Origin: Phoronis australis
Taxonomy: Eukaryota > Phoronida > Phoronidae
Direction of reading: 5' to 3'
Length of the DNA stretch: 64,000 nucleotides
NCBI GenBank assembly: GCA_002633005.1
Contig: NMRA01000079.1
Coordinates: 852,558-916,557, forward strand
The stretch's first letter is position 1, and each line of letters opens with the position of its first letter. The notes beneath the pieces were generated by a model. The model searched no databases, was not told the DNA's origin, and saw nothing but the letters and a program-made list of their open reading frames with translations. A program made the translations under genes and the position numbers. Of this stretch, positions 1-11,499 are shown piece after piece.

Positions 1-650
1 GTTATCTTTGTGAATAACTATTTTTGGCAATAGACCAGGCTTGTCATTTTTTGTAACCATACCACAGTTTAATGAACATGCTACGTTTAAAAATAACTGC
101 GAGCTACCTTTATGCAGTGAAAGTACGAAAAATGCGAAGTTCATCAGAAGGTGAGCCTAACTTAAATGTCTTAATGGTGCAATAAGTGCATTAATTTGGC
201 TTGGACACAGCCCTAGACCTACCGGAGCTAACTAATTGCCTTGTAGTTGAGCTATAAACCTGAGCTTTTTTAATCGAAATATTTCTTTCGAAGATTAGAA
301 AATCATGAACAGTGCTATTGACTCGACCTACATGCACTTTACTCGGGGAGTCCCACGGGCAGTTGTGACCTACTTTTCATTTGGCGGATATTAACAGACG
401 GCAGAATAAATATGTCTGCGAATCTTCACTGATTTTGTTCGAAAAATCATAAATTCTATGACAACGTACAGACAATTCGACTTTAAGGTACATACCCAGC
501 TTTACATGAACATATCGCATCATTCAGTGGCCTAGCCATTTGTCAGGTGAAAAGATGTTCTAAGGATTTTTCGCTGGCTGCGAAATACTATTCCTCGAAC
601 ACTTATTTTTTCATCGTCACTTTTCCAAATTCCCACATCATAAACGAGCA
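1..650 (+). repeat. Dispersed segment R, copy 1 (truncated by the window edge)
   Basis: Matches 58885 to about 59500 in the same orientation, for example the shared run TGTCATTTTTTGTAACCATA (here) against TGTCATCTTTTGCAACCATA. Similarity fades near 650. The short ORF portion is missing here. Confidence 0.7.
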
Positions 651-830
651 CCCCAAATTTGAGAATTGGGCAAAAAGGTCCTCCTCAGCAAAACAAAAAG
701 TCCGAGTAAACGAGACAAAAGTCCACAATATCCACAGGAATTCCTCGTTGATTTTTTCAATAAAAGGTCCGCATACCGAAAATTTTGAGCCCCCCTATAT
801 TTTGGGCTATAATATAAAAAATAATTGCAG

Positions 831-960
831 GCGGTCTGATACACGTTGTACCAGACGTGCGCAGGCCTCGCATGTGGGCCCATTGCACTGATCACCTGGA
901 AATATGTTTATGCTTTATTAAAATGTGCTTAAAACCGAGCTGAGGAGCTAGAAACCTAGC
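831..960 (+). repeat. Short repeat shared with 61930-62070 in inverted orientation
   Basis: The run around CCAGACGTGCGCAGGC and GTGGGCCCA reappears as reverse complement at 61930-62070. No coding content. Confidence 0.6.
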
Positions 961-1013
961 TCATGGGTTTAGCGGGGTTACATGGTGGGACTCGGGCTAG
1001 GTGCGTGCATGTT

Positions 1014-4000
1014 ATTATTGCTATTTTCCCGGGTACATGTCTGCGACAGGTGGTCACAAATTCCCAAAAGATTGAGATTACACTGTACCACAGGCGTGGA
1101 GAATTGCGGTCAAAAGGGTCAACCAAGTGACAAAAGTGTGTGGAAGCCGAAGCCTCACGCCCCGTGACGTGTGTGTGCTCTATGCTTTTCCATTGAGAGA
1201 CTACGTAATCACGTTACTTATTTGGTAAGTTTTTAGCAATTAAGTTTCTATGGGCATCGCTCAGTGATGTTATGCCCACCAGTTACACCAGTGAATAACG
1301 GGTTTATTCAGTGGAATTAAGTGTTTGCTTTCAGAAACTCACCCGGGAATGCTCCCAATATAAGAGGTGTATGTGACGTGGCGTTTAGAAGTCAAGGGTG
1401 AATTTTTCATAGCAGTTACTTAACAAACTATGCTATGTGCAATAAAATTCTCTAGATGAGTGAGTTTCCTCATTTTATAGCGGACACCACCCCCAGGAAT
1501 ACCAGATTATAGTTACCCAATTAACGTGAATGAGCTATTCTGACAGTAAACTCGTAACATTGTATTGGAATAAATATTGACACTTATAAACACATTTTAG
1601 GTGTCATGAAAAATACACATTCCTAAATCACTTTTAGCCTGTTTCACATATTTTAATTCATAATTTAAATAAGGATTGGGTACATAAATTATTAGTTTCT
1701 GCATATAAACACGAAGATGAAATGTCAAATAAGTCCTGCTTTACAAAAGTAGTTTTGTCGTGTGTTTTTTATAATTTGCTAATATTTCCCTGCTATTCTG
1801 TTAGAAGTGAGAGAAAAACCAGCCGCTTAATCGCCTATTTTACCTTTCGACAAAGTGAAAAGCAGTCCTTCAGCAATAACCTGAGGAATTGAACCTCTCA
1901 ATTCAGAAAGTCAGCCCTTGCATCGGGAAAATTATAATTGTTTTTAACAAATAATGTTGTTCCGTTGTATGTATGTGGTTGTTCAGTTTCCATTTCGTTT
2001 TTAAATACACTGATAATTGATTATTCTCAAATCTTGTACATAGCAGGTTCTCATCCAGCTAGCTACACTTGAAAACATACTTTTCTTGCATGTGGAACTT
2101 TTGTTGTAGACAAGGTAACACAAAACATTAAACTGTTCAAAGGCCTTCTTAAGAAAGCTCTAAAATAGTTTCACACATAAATCAAATGCAATCAAAGGGA
2201 ATACCTCGTTTTATCGCCAGACATTTCTATAGGTCAACAGGAAAATGACAATTCGTAATCAGTAATCACTTCAGCTTCATAAAGAAGCAACACAACTGCT
2301 TTAAAACTGAAGAAATATTATGGTTTGAATAATTAGTGAATAAATTGTTTGTTAATTTAAAAAAATAATCGATCATTAAAGTGTGACATTAACGGGCTTT
2401 TTACAATCGATGCAGCCCCTGAATGCCATTTCCGCATAAAGCGTACCAAGTTGAATGGTTTTTATCAATAGTATAAAGCCTTTCTTTTGAAAGGAAAAGT
2501 TAATGTCACTCAGTGAGAAAGGACAGGAATTTATAGCCACTAGGATCGAGTTTCAATGGCCTATAGAAGCGCTTGTAAAAATGGTCCAGTTTCTTTAAAG
2601 TCCACAATTAGATCCGTGAAGGTAAACACAACATCATATCACTTGACTTGCTTTGTGCTCAAAATCAAACCCTCAACTAGACCAGAGTGTTACCAGGTCT
2701 TCTTTAGCTTCAGGCTCTCATGTTTCTTCCAGGTAAGGAAATGAGCCATTGTTGTCCACACACGACTCATTGCCTATGAAAGGACATCCTCACCAATGAG
2801 GCTGGCTGGTGTAGCAGTCAGATATAGTTCGTCTTCACACACAAACAATCCACTGGCACATTTTCGTATGGTAACTTAGTACTTGCTTGTGCATTGTGCC
2901 ATGCACCACTGCTGGTGTGTGGACGACATGCTTAGGGAAGAGAAAGGAGTAACAATGCTTGTCTATGTTGCGGCTTGATGTGGTCTGAAAAATGTCACTG
3001 AACCTGGAACAAATGTTGAAACATGAATAATTAAATACGTCAAGTTGGGTCAAAAACGGTACCCTTAATTTTCAGAAATATGATATGGTAACTGCTTTAC
3101 AATTTCACACAGAATTATGTAATTACCATTTCAAGAAAGCAAGGGTGTGTATACATGTAAAATAAGTTTTAATTTTTAGAGAACTGCGTCTTTATTTTTC
3201 ATTCCTGGCTACAACAATGCTTTAAACGCATCACTTGTCTGCAAAATAAGTAAGTTATTTGAGAAAACTTCAAACTTTTGTTACCCATTTCCAAGCATTT
3301 TGATTTTTGATACTTTCAGCAATTATAAACACCGATTACAGATTCATGGGTTTGTCAAGCACACTTCTGGTCTAAGGCTGAGGGAATCGTCTCTGAGATA
3401 TTTTATTTTTCTTCTAATAGAGGATATGAAAATTTGGGTCACTTAAAAATGATGGATAATCTTTCTACTGTTTAAGAGTAATTAAAAATCCTAAGGCATC
3501 CTTAATTGCATATTGGCAGTAAGAACAATTTGTTCAAATATGACCTCACTCGTATGTTCACATCAAAACTGTAACTTTCACATATGAATTTGTAAACGAC
3601 TTGCAACATTTCAAGGCATGAGTTAAGACTGTCCAGTTATTGGGAACTAAGAGAATGTAATATATTTTAGGGTTTTACAATGGATAGCAAATAATTATAT
3701 GAAACGCGAAAGAACTTCATGCAGGTTAAGAATTACCTCACCGTGCTCTTTCTCCTAGACACTATTACCTGTTATTTCCACACATTCAGTTGCACCAAAT
3801 TTTACAACTCCAACCCCCTATGCCGACCTCCCGCTAAGGACCTGAATAAGTAAATTATATACCTTTCTTTAAAAATAGCTGTCCCTTTTCAAAGGCTTTT
3901 TTCTTTGTCTCCGATATAGAAATTAGGCTTTGACAACAGATTTGCACTGAAAAGGAGGATCTTTCTGGTTAGCTGCCTGCAGTCAACTGCTTAAAACCAA

Positions 4001-4690
4001 TTTATGTCCATTCATGGCGGTTGCAGAAGCGATGCATACCTCCTCTGCAAGGTACTAGCTCTCAAGCCTAAAAAACAAAGGTCAGGTGAAAACAGACGTG
4101 ATATAGTTCCATGTGTACAACGTGTACAAAACTTCCGGAGGACATAGGATAGGGAGTAAACAAATAGTCTAATGAATGGGTATTTGTCACGTACCCTTAT
4201 GGCTTAGATTGTAGTGTTACCTCACTAACAAATATCGAGTTAACAGCATAAACATTCAGCATTGATTGATGTAACTGTCACTGATAAAATGGTTAGAAAT
4301 TATTCCAAACATTAACAATACTGCTTTGATATACGAAAAGATCCCGAGTCAAGTATCGTATCACACGTCAGTCATCACAACAAACAATGATTAACCGACT
4401 GGCGACTGCCGCGAAGTCGACATCGGCCAGTACCTCAATTAACAGGTATCAGTATTGTAAACATGGAATAACCGTTAAAATATACACAAACCTTACCTTT
4501 GTATAAAGTCATGCTTACTACCCCTCGTAGAAGCATCCTTTTCACGCAATCAAAGATTCAGTTGGCCCGGCTGCAGGACATTTCACCGTGTATTTAAAGG
4601 GCTAGCGAAATCGAGGCTGCTTAATATATCACCACTAGTACACGCGCGCCATCTAGTAATGTGAAGATTGTCGAATAGCCCCGTTGTAAC
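1014..4690 (+). repeat. Large inverted duplication, left arm
   Basis: Reverse complement of 39070-42960 over about 3.7 kb with scattered substitutions and small indels. Both outer and inner ends are recognisable: CTATTTTCCC at the outer end and CGCGCGCC with CGAATAGCCCC at the inner end. It contains no convincing protein gene. On the minus strand it keeps a TATA-like TTTAAATA (4590s), a donor AAAG/GTAAGG (4496) and other splice-like sites that are conserved in the right arm. Confidence 0.85.
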
Positions 4691-4699
4691 TCCTTCCAA

Positions 4700-5816
4700 T
4701 TACATACATGTGTCAGTTAACAGCTAGCTAGAAAAACGGAATTTTATTCCCATTGTGGTAACTCATACTTGTTACGAAAGAGCAAAATGGACTCATGTAA
4801 TTTTTTAATCAAGCAATCTGCCGTTTTGTGATGCAAGTCCCCACGTGTGTGAAGGTCCCACATTTCCTAGTCCAACAGGGTCTATGCAGGGGACATATCG
4901 CTACATCTGTGTGACTCAACTGCATGTTGTCTACCATGAACTCAGAAACCGTTTTAATTCAACCGATTATAATCTATGTACATGTATATATACTATTACT
5001 GGACGACATCTTTTCTCAGAGTGAAAGGACAGTTATGCAGCATGTGGAAACGTTGTGAATCTAAAATACAGAAAAAAAAATGCTTCACCCTCATCACAAT
5101 TTCGTAAGCGTTGTCCACACGTCTCTGCAACCTTTTGAAAACGGAAAACTTTCTTTTCCCATGCAGACTGTCCGAATACAAACTTTTGAAAACGCTCTCC
5201 AGAAAGGAGTTTTAGTATTCGTGTGGACAGGCGAGAACGTACATTCTCTAAAACGCCTGATGTCGCTATCGTGCACGTATATTATTGACATATTCAGGTG
5301 GACGGTAAGCTGTTTGAAAACGCGATCAGGAGGAGATTCTCTTCAGTTATACATGTACCCCTCTCGCCCGAAGTATTATGAAAACCTAGTCAGTGCACAG
5401 CGCCTTTTACTGAACCAGTGTACAGAGTCTGTGGAGACACTTTAACTAATGAAGTTAGGAAACATAATCAGCAGTCAGTAACAAACATATGTGCCTTCGG
5501 ATGCTAATAACAGTTGCGATGTGGTGTGTGGGGGAAATGCGGTTTGGTTATCGTACGCAGAGGGGGTTCGTAGACAAGAACAAGAGATGAGTCTTGACTA
5601 GTATATTGAAGTTTGTAAACGTTACATAAGGAGAACAACTCTCAATGCGGAGTAACCACTACTAATTCTACTAATACTGCTCATAACACTAATGATACTA
5701 CTATAGTACCTTAGTTGCAGGGTCACTGAGCTCTTCATGTTATTCGGAGAATCAGTGGTATATGACATACAAAACGCTGTTGACCTCCCTCGTCTAACAT
5801 TCGGTAATTCTCCAGC
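4700..5816. other. Upstream region of SDR copy 1
   Basis: Unique sequence between the left inverted arm and exon 1. It should hold the copy 1 promoter, but no clear TATA box or CpG cluster stands out. The 121-codon open frame at 5080-5445 has no recognisable domain and is not called. Confidence 0.4.
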
Positions 5817-5959
5817 ATGGATCAATTAAGGGAATACAACAATCGCTTCAGGCAGCCAGCATTAGATTCTCTTCTAACCAAGTCGCGATTTTGCAACAAA
5901 GTTGTCATTGTGACAGGGGGAGCCTCTGGTATAGGCCGAGCAACTGTGGAGAGGTTCTG
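5817..5959 (+). CDS. SDR copy 1, exon 1
   Basis: Starts at ATG and reads MDQLREYNNRF, then carries the Rossmann glycine motif TGGASGIG (residues 33-40). It ends in phase 2 at a consensus GTAAGT donor. The start is chosen because copies 2, 3 and 4 begin at the same place relative to the Tyr-Asn/Asp-x-Arg-Phe-(Arg/Lys)-Gln-Pro motif. Confidence 0.85.
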
Positions 5960-6015
5960 GTAAGTTGACAACACCGACTCACACAGAGTTATTAATGATA
6001 ACTTAAGCTTGTCTT

Positions 6016-6360
6016 AAATTGTGTAACTCATTGTCGACGTCATTCACACGCCTGCATATGCCGAGATGTAAAATCCTTAAGATTCCGAAAAGCCAAATCA
6101 AGCATGGAGGCCACAACCACTGTTGGATACTCAAGACAGCGAAATCTGAAAGATGGAATGAACTCATCTCGCTTCAATTGTCACTCGTAATACACCCATG
6201 AACAAACTCTCGTGTGGGCAGGTGCATGAATCAAACTATCCAGTCATGGCGCCGTGAACAGTGATGTGAAATAATTCTGCAGTTGAAGTCGATCGCGATG
6301 TGTTGTAGCGATACGGTACTCGAAAAGAGCAACGGAGAATATAAAAAGGGCTTTCATATA
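6016..6360 (+). repeat. Segment downstream of exon 1, original copy
   Basis: Matches 14735-15060 (shared AAAAGCCAAATCAAGCAT and GGCCACAACCACTGTTGG). Part of the exon 1 duplication. Confidence 0.8.
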
Positions 6361-8190
6361 GTCCGGTCCCTTAGCAGCCAAAAACCCCAAAACATTTATA
6401 CCCCGGATTAAAGCACCAAATTTGGTACACAGATACTTTTGGACACGCTGAATCTCATGGGGGTCGGTTGCCCGAAATTTGAGGTCAAGGTCAAGGTCAA
6501 ATCAAGGTCAAAGTTCATGTGGGTAATTTTTTTGAAATGGCTTCAGACGAAATAACTGTTTCATTACTGTTTCAGGTGATAAGCAGGAGGCTTTATTTTT
6601 ATTTAAAATTAATGTTAATAACTTGTACAAATAATTTAAAAGTAAAAAAGTAATTTTCCAGACGCTTAAGATGGTATTATCCTAATTAATAGAACATATA
6701 CATTTTCAATAAAAAAGTCTATTTGTTTTCTCTGGCTGAGAAAAACTGTCAAACTAGTATGAATATGCATTAAATCAACTCTAAGATGTTTACCTTTAAC
6801 AGAAATTGAATTTTAAATGTTTTTGTTACAATATTTATGGTTAATTATGTAACAAATCGTCTCCGTAATTAAACGAAATCGGACATCTTGCTAAATTTCC
6901 AAAGAACAATTGCTGAAACTTTTATCATCATTTTTAATTTGATCATAGCTGACGCTAACTTTGTTAATTAATGAGTTTACATTTTAGTTTGAACTTGATG
7001 GTCACATAAACTAAACCAATTAAAGTAATTTAGGTCAACATGGTTTCCAGCAGAATGAAATAAAAAAGTCAGGTTTTACTTGTTGTATCACGATAAGGTG
7101 AAGCCCTTGTTGCACTATACTTTAAAACAGGTCCAGGCATAATGATTGTCTTGAGGAACATGTCCTATTATCCAATGTCTATTTTTAAGATTTGTGTCCA
7201 TCCAGTTAGTTGTGTTGACACATTATGTAACAACTGAAGCTGACCCTTGCTCATCCAGACAACAGTACCAAAGCAGGTGACATCAGGTCTGAGACTCGCA
7301 TGATGTTGACCTCTAGTTCATTGTTCTTGTAATATTATTTTGAATGAGATTTACTAATTTAGGTACATGTATGTACTTTTTTGAGTAACTATGTGATATG
7401 AAAATATCCTAAATTCATTTAACTGATTGGAGATAATCATATCGCGTTTGGTGGTGATAGACCGACCCAAAAAACCTCTCCTCATATTCGAATAGGTGGA
7501 AATTCCTGCGATTTCCACAAACCTTTGAGGAAAATGCGATTTCACGCCTATACACATTTCCTGATGGCATTAAGCTCCATTGCCAGATGTAATTTTCATG
7601 CTTATTGACCCTACAGCCCTAATGGGTAATAGACTATTGAAATTGCTGATAAAAGCGTGTCAAGTTTATAGTCCCTGTAACCCCTGAGATTCTATCACGG
7701 ATATTTCGCTTTATGACTTTTGGTGAACTTCAGCACATCCGAAGACAGGAGCAGGGATTTCCTGTTTAAATCAGTACAGTAGCTATTCTCATAAATACAA
7801 TGTAAGTTGTTTAATAAGGCATAAGAGACTAATTTTTCCAACAGCCCTATTCCGATAAATAATATCTACAAAAAATACACTTTGATTTCGCAGCAGATTC
7901 TTCCCAAGGACAAGTTGTTTGAGCAATGCCCTACTCCAGAGTCACCACTAGTAATTGCCCGACAACAGATTGTTCTAAAACTTTATTGAAAGCAGTTGAG
8001 ATAACGTACATTTTCTGAATAACAAGCCATAGGTACAATTAATAGAAATGTTTCGAAGACGGCTGGTTACCTGAGCTGAAACGATACATCAGCTCTCGTT
8101 AAATTACTATGACGTATTCATACTGCCTGCTTCAGGCCACACTGGCCTCAGTGGCTACAGTTGGTAGAGCTGATTACTTTCTTCAAGTTT
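6360..8190. other. AT-rich intron 1 sequence of SDR copy 1
   Basis: No gene seen. Notable only for the AGGTCA array near its left end. The rest is AT-rich and frame-poor. Confidence 0.5.
6481..6516 (+). promoter_or_regulatory. AGGTCA half-site array with a DR1-like element
   Basis: Three AGGTCA units in tandem (each directly abutting through a shared A), then a fourth followed by A and AGTTCA, which matches a nuclear-receptor DR1 layout. It lies in SDR copy 1 intron 1, about 520 bases after the exon 1 donor. Similar runs occur in invertebrate repeats, so function is uncertain. Confidence 0.35.
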
Positions 8191-8199
8191 CGCACTTGA

Positions 8200-10440
8200 C
8201 TAGAAAATGACATGCACATCTCTGGCAAAGCTTCAGGAAAAACCCTTTCTTATTGTGAGAAATGAAGGTGCAGTTTTCGACCAACATCTTTCTCCGGCTG
8301 GAAAAGTGATAACCAAAGAAGAAGTCCAAAATTTGATTTCTGAAATGTGATTTTACTGATCTTGATGTTCGTCCTTGCTCATAGCGAAGGCGGCAACTTG
8401 CCACTGTACAATGATGTCCTAGAATTTCTCGTGCTCTATTTTCTTGCTCTTGAGCTTCAAAATTATGCAAGATGGGTCCCTTTCCACATCCAAGACATGA
8501 CAGCTATGTCAGCTAACGTATAACAACATCTGAAGATTCTGTGCTATTGCAATTGACCAAGCGGATCAACAAAATAATGCCTTAGTCAAAGACAGTGATG
8601 GGGCTATTGGATTAACTGAAAATCCAAACGCTTTGGCAGGGTAGTGTTTGGAAGTGAGCTAGCCTGGTTGGTGACTGAGTTTGATTGTCAATAGCGTTTT
8701 GAGGAGACAAGCCACCACAAAGACAGGACATCCTTCCAGAACAACTTTAAAAACCATGTGAACAGTTTGTGTGGTGTAAGATGTAATTTCAGCCAAGAGA
8801 AACCCTTTCTTTGTCCATGGTGATAAACTTATGACGATAGATACTCTACAAGTCTTCAGATTATCGAAGTGAGTGGAAAACAGCAATATGACAACTATAA
8901 GCAAACAGTCCTAATTGTAAAGTCACAACCAATAAAGACTAATGTCAAGAAAAACAAGTATGCTGTTTTCAAAAAAGCTAGCGGGAAGGCAAAAAGAGCA
9001 ACTCAGCAACGCATGGATGACATCAAGAAAGACTGCAGCTTAGTCAGCTTTTTGTAGCTAGTCAATTTCTAGAAGGTAACCTGGATGATTTTCTTATTCA
9101 TGAGAAACATTCTTGGTCACCATCCCTGAACCAAAACGGCAGTCTCCGTTTACCTTCACAGAAGTCGCAGTTACTTAACATGTTAGAATTTCCTCATCCA
9201 AACGTTCCTGAATCCGTCGATGTCAAAGTCTTTGATCGACCAGCTATTGTGCACAGCTTTTCTCCAAACGAATCAGTGACATTCGGACAGTTCGGTGGGC
9301 ACACTCTAAACTTCACAACTGTAGTAGAGTTGACACTGTGTTTGCAGGTGCTTACACCGAAGGCAGCTTGAAGGCCACCGCAAAAGCTGATAGAGGTTCG
9401 GGTGACCTTGCCAAAGTTTCTCCCCAAATGCGACTGTCTGAATTTCCAGAATTTCTTGCAAAACTCGAAGAATAAAGAGGAATTGTTTGACAATCGACTG
9501 TTCTCCAGAACAAGATATATATGTTACCTACGGCCAGTCTGTTCTTTCCTCTGGTTCGGACATACCGCCGTGCGATCATGAGAAGTCGGACACCCCTATG
9601 GGTTTGTACATTGCAGACGTTTCATCAAAGGTAATCAGAAAATACTGGTTACTACAGTGGATACTGATGTTGTGGTCGTTCTTATTGGTGTTTTGATCAG
9701 TTTAAGGCTTTGCAGCCAGCAATTCTAGTACGGGTAGTGGTTAAAGCTGGAAAGAACGCGCGCTAGCTCTTTGCCAGTAGCGTGTTTGACCAGCTTGGGT
9801 ACGATTTGTGTGTAGCTCAACCAGTTTCATGTCTTAACAGGGTCGGACACAACATCCCAGTTCTATGGAGAAGGAAAGAAAACAGCATGGAAGACATGGA
9901 AAGCTAACTCTGATGCTACTCAGGCATTCTCATGCCAGCAATTTTAATTCCTTTCAGCAACTCACCATCACAGGAGTTCAAAACAAATGACATTTAAATA
10001 TCTCGTTTATCACCGAAAAGCCAAAACCAGCCAGGTCAATACTTTACAAAAGGAGCTTTCCCTCAAAAATTCAGATCATGCCAAATTTATCGCTTACCCA
10101 ATCTCCACTGATAAAGAATGTTAACAAATGCTTGTATCAAGCTGGCAGAGCGGTCTAGAGGGGTTTGGATGGCAGAGAGAGACACAGACCAACAATGGAC
10201 ACCAGGCTGGACAGACATGCCTGAAGTCTCCAAAGCTGGTAAGCTGCTCATTGAGTGTGGTTGCAAGAGCTTACAACTACATGTATGCGTCAAGTGATGT
10301 GGATGTGATTCCTTAGCATGCACAACGCTTAGCAAATGCCAGGGAACATGTCAGTGACATGGTTTGTTTTGGTGCAAAGGAACAGATGATAGTGTTAATT
10401 GAATTATGTGAGCTACAGTGACAATTTGACATTAATCCGT
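8200..10440 (+). pseudogene. Decayed copy of an uncharacterised invertebrate multi-copy protein gene
   Basis: Fragments in changing frames, with many stops and shifts, keep a consistent order: LQNYARWVPFHIQDM (8450s), DSDGAIGLTENPNAL (8590s), LAWLVTEFD (8660s), QQYDNYKQTVLI (8880s), NKYAVFKKAS with TQQRMDDIKKDCSL (8955-9045), HPNVPESVDVKVFD (9195-9235), DIYVTYGQSVLSSGSDIPPC with DHEKSDT (9510-9595), VDTDVVVVLIGV (9658-9693), FYGEGKKTAWKTWKA (9860s) and AGKLLIECGCKSL (10240s). From memory these blocks match a large uncharacterised family in corals, molluscs and echinoderms that behaves like a mobile gene. No intron is visible within it, and neither LTRs nor terminal repeats were found. The acidic DHEKSDT and DTDVVV motifs could belong to a nuclease, but that is a guess. 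Confidence 0.55.
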
Positions 10441-10449
10441 TTTATTGTG

Positions 10450-10780
10450 TTGATATTATAAGCAGTTGACAATCGGTTTATATTATGTAGACAGGAGCTA
10501 GAACAAGCATATTAACGTCATTTATCAAAGCTGGGCTCCGAGTTTTTGGTCGAGTCTGTCAAGTGCTATGCATATATTGGTCTCTTTATCATAACATTAA
10601 CCGAATTTCCATAATAATTGTGCAAATTAATGATAAATCGAGTTCATTTTNCTTGTAGACCACGAGCCTCGCCGTTATGTCAGTATACACTTCAAACTTT
10701 CGCCGCGATTCAAAAAGAAGCCAAAGTTTTGGTGCTCTTGCGAGGAATCTGCCCCACAATTGAGCTATCACCAGCTCCGC
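10450..10780. other. Spacer with a single N
   Basis: No gene seen. An undetermined base lies at 10651. Confidence 0.4.
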
Positions 10781-10793
10781 CCCCTTGCGAAAA

Positions 10794-10803
10794 GTCACGT
10801 GAC
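10794..10803. promoter_or_regulatory. GTCACGTGAC palindrome, second copy
   Basis: Same palindrome and spacing to the short ORF as at 59692-59701. Confidence 0.4.
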
Positions 10804-10821
10804 ACCCGACAAACAAGCAAG

Positions 10822-10953
10822 ATGACAGAGGCAAATACACAGTCGCTAAACGACGTTCCTGGTGGAATTGATGGGCGTTTTTTTGCTCTTCCCGAAAACG
10901 CTTTGACAAAGAAATCAGGTGGCACTTTTCAGCTTAGAATCGTATATTCGTGA
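10822..10953 (+). CDS. Conserved 43-aa short ORF, second copy
   Basis: Starts MTEANTQSLNDVPGGID and ends FQLRIVYS, the partner of the ORF at 59539-59673. The E-box palindrome GTCACGTGAC is at 10794-10803. No SDR exon 1 was found on the other side in this copy, so here the module is separated from the SDR gene. Confidence 0.35.
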   Translation: MTEANTQSLNDVPGGIDGRFFALPENALTKKSGGTFQLRIVYS

Positions 10954-11499
10954 CTTGGGAATTTGTATAGCTGCGACGATAAAAAAGTGTTCGAGCAAAA
11001 GTATTTCGGAGTCAGCGAAAGTCCAAAGAACCCCACAAAGGGTTCACCTTCACTTGAAAACTGACAAGGCCACTGATTCGATAAGTTCATGTGAAGCTGG
11101 GTATTAAACTTAAAGTCGAATTATCTGTACGATGACATAGATTTCAGGATATTTTGAACAAAATCAGAGAAGACTCGCCGATATATTTATTCTGCCGTCT
11201 GCTAAATTCCGCCAAATGAAAAGTAGATCACAACTGATTGTATTCTCCAAGTAAAGTTTATATTTTCTGATCTTCCAGCGAAACTATTTGATTAAAAAAA
11301 TCAGATCGGTAGCTCAGGCACATAATCATCCTAGACAAGCAGTCAGCTCTGGTAGCTCTACGGCTGTGTCCAAAAGTCAAATTAACGCATGGAATTGGCC
11401 GTAATTCAGTGCACCATTAAGACGGTTAAGTTAGGCTTCACATTTTTGTACATTCATTGCATAATGGTAGTTTGCAGTTAACTTTAAACGTAGTATGAT

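Larger units (their letters stand above)
10780..11497 (-). repeat. Dispersed segment R, inverted copy
   Basis: Reverse complement of 58970-59718, including the GTCACGTGAC box and the short ORF. Confidence 0.75.

Noticed and set aside
547-891. Overlapping 114- and 85-codon frames on opposite strands
   Set aside because: They lie in repeated segment R and its flank, and the frame is not kept in the other copies.
5080-5445. 121-codon open frame before SDR copy 1
   Set aside because: No recognisable domain, overlapped by open frames on the other strand, and no paralogue at the other SDR copies.
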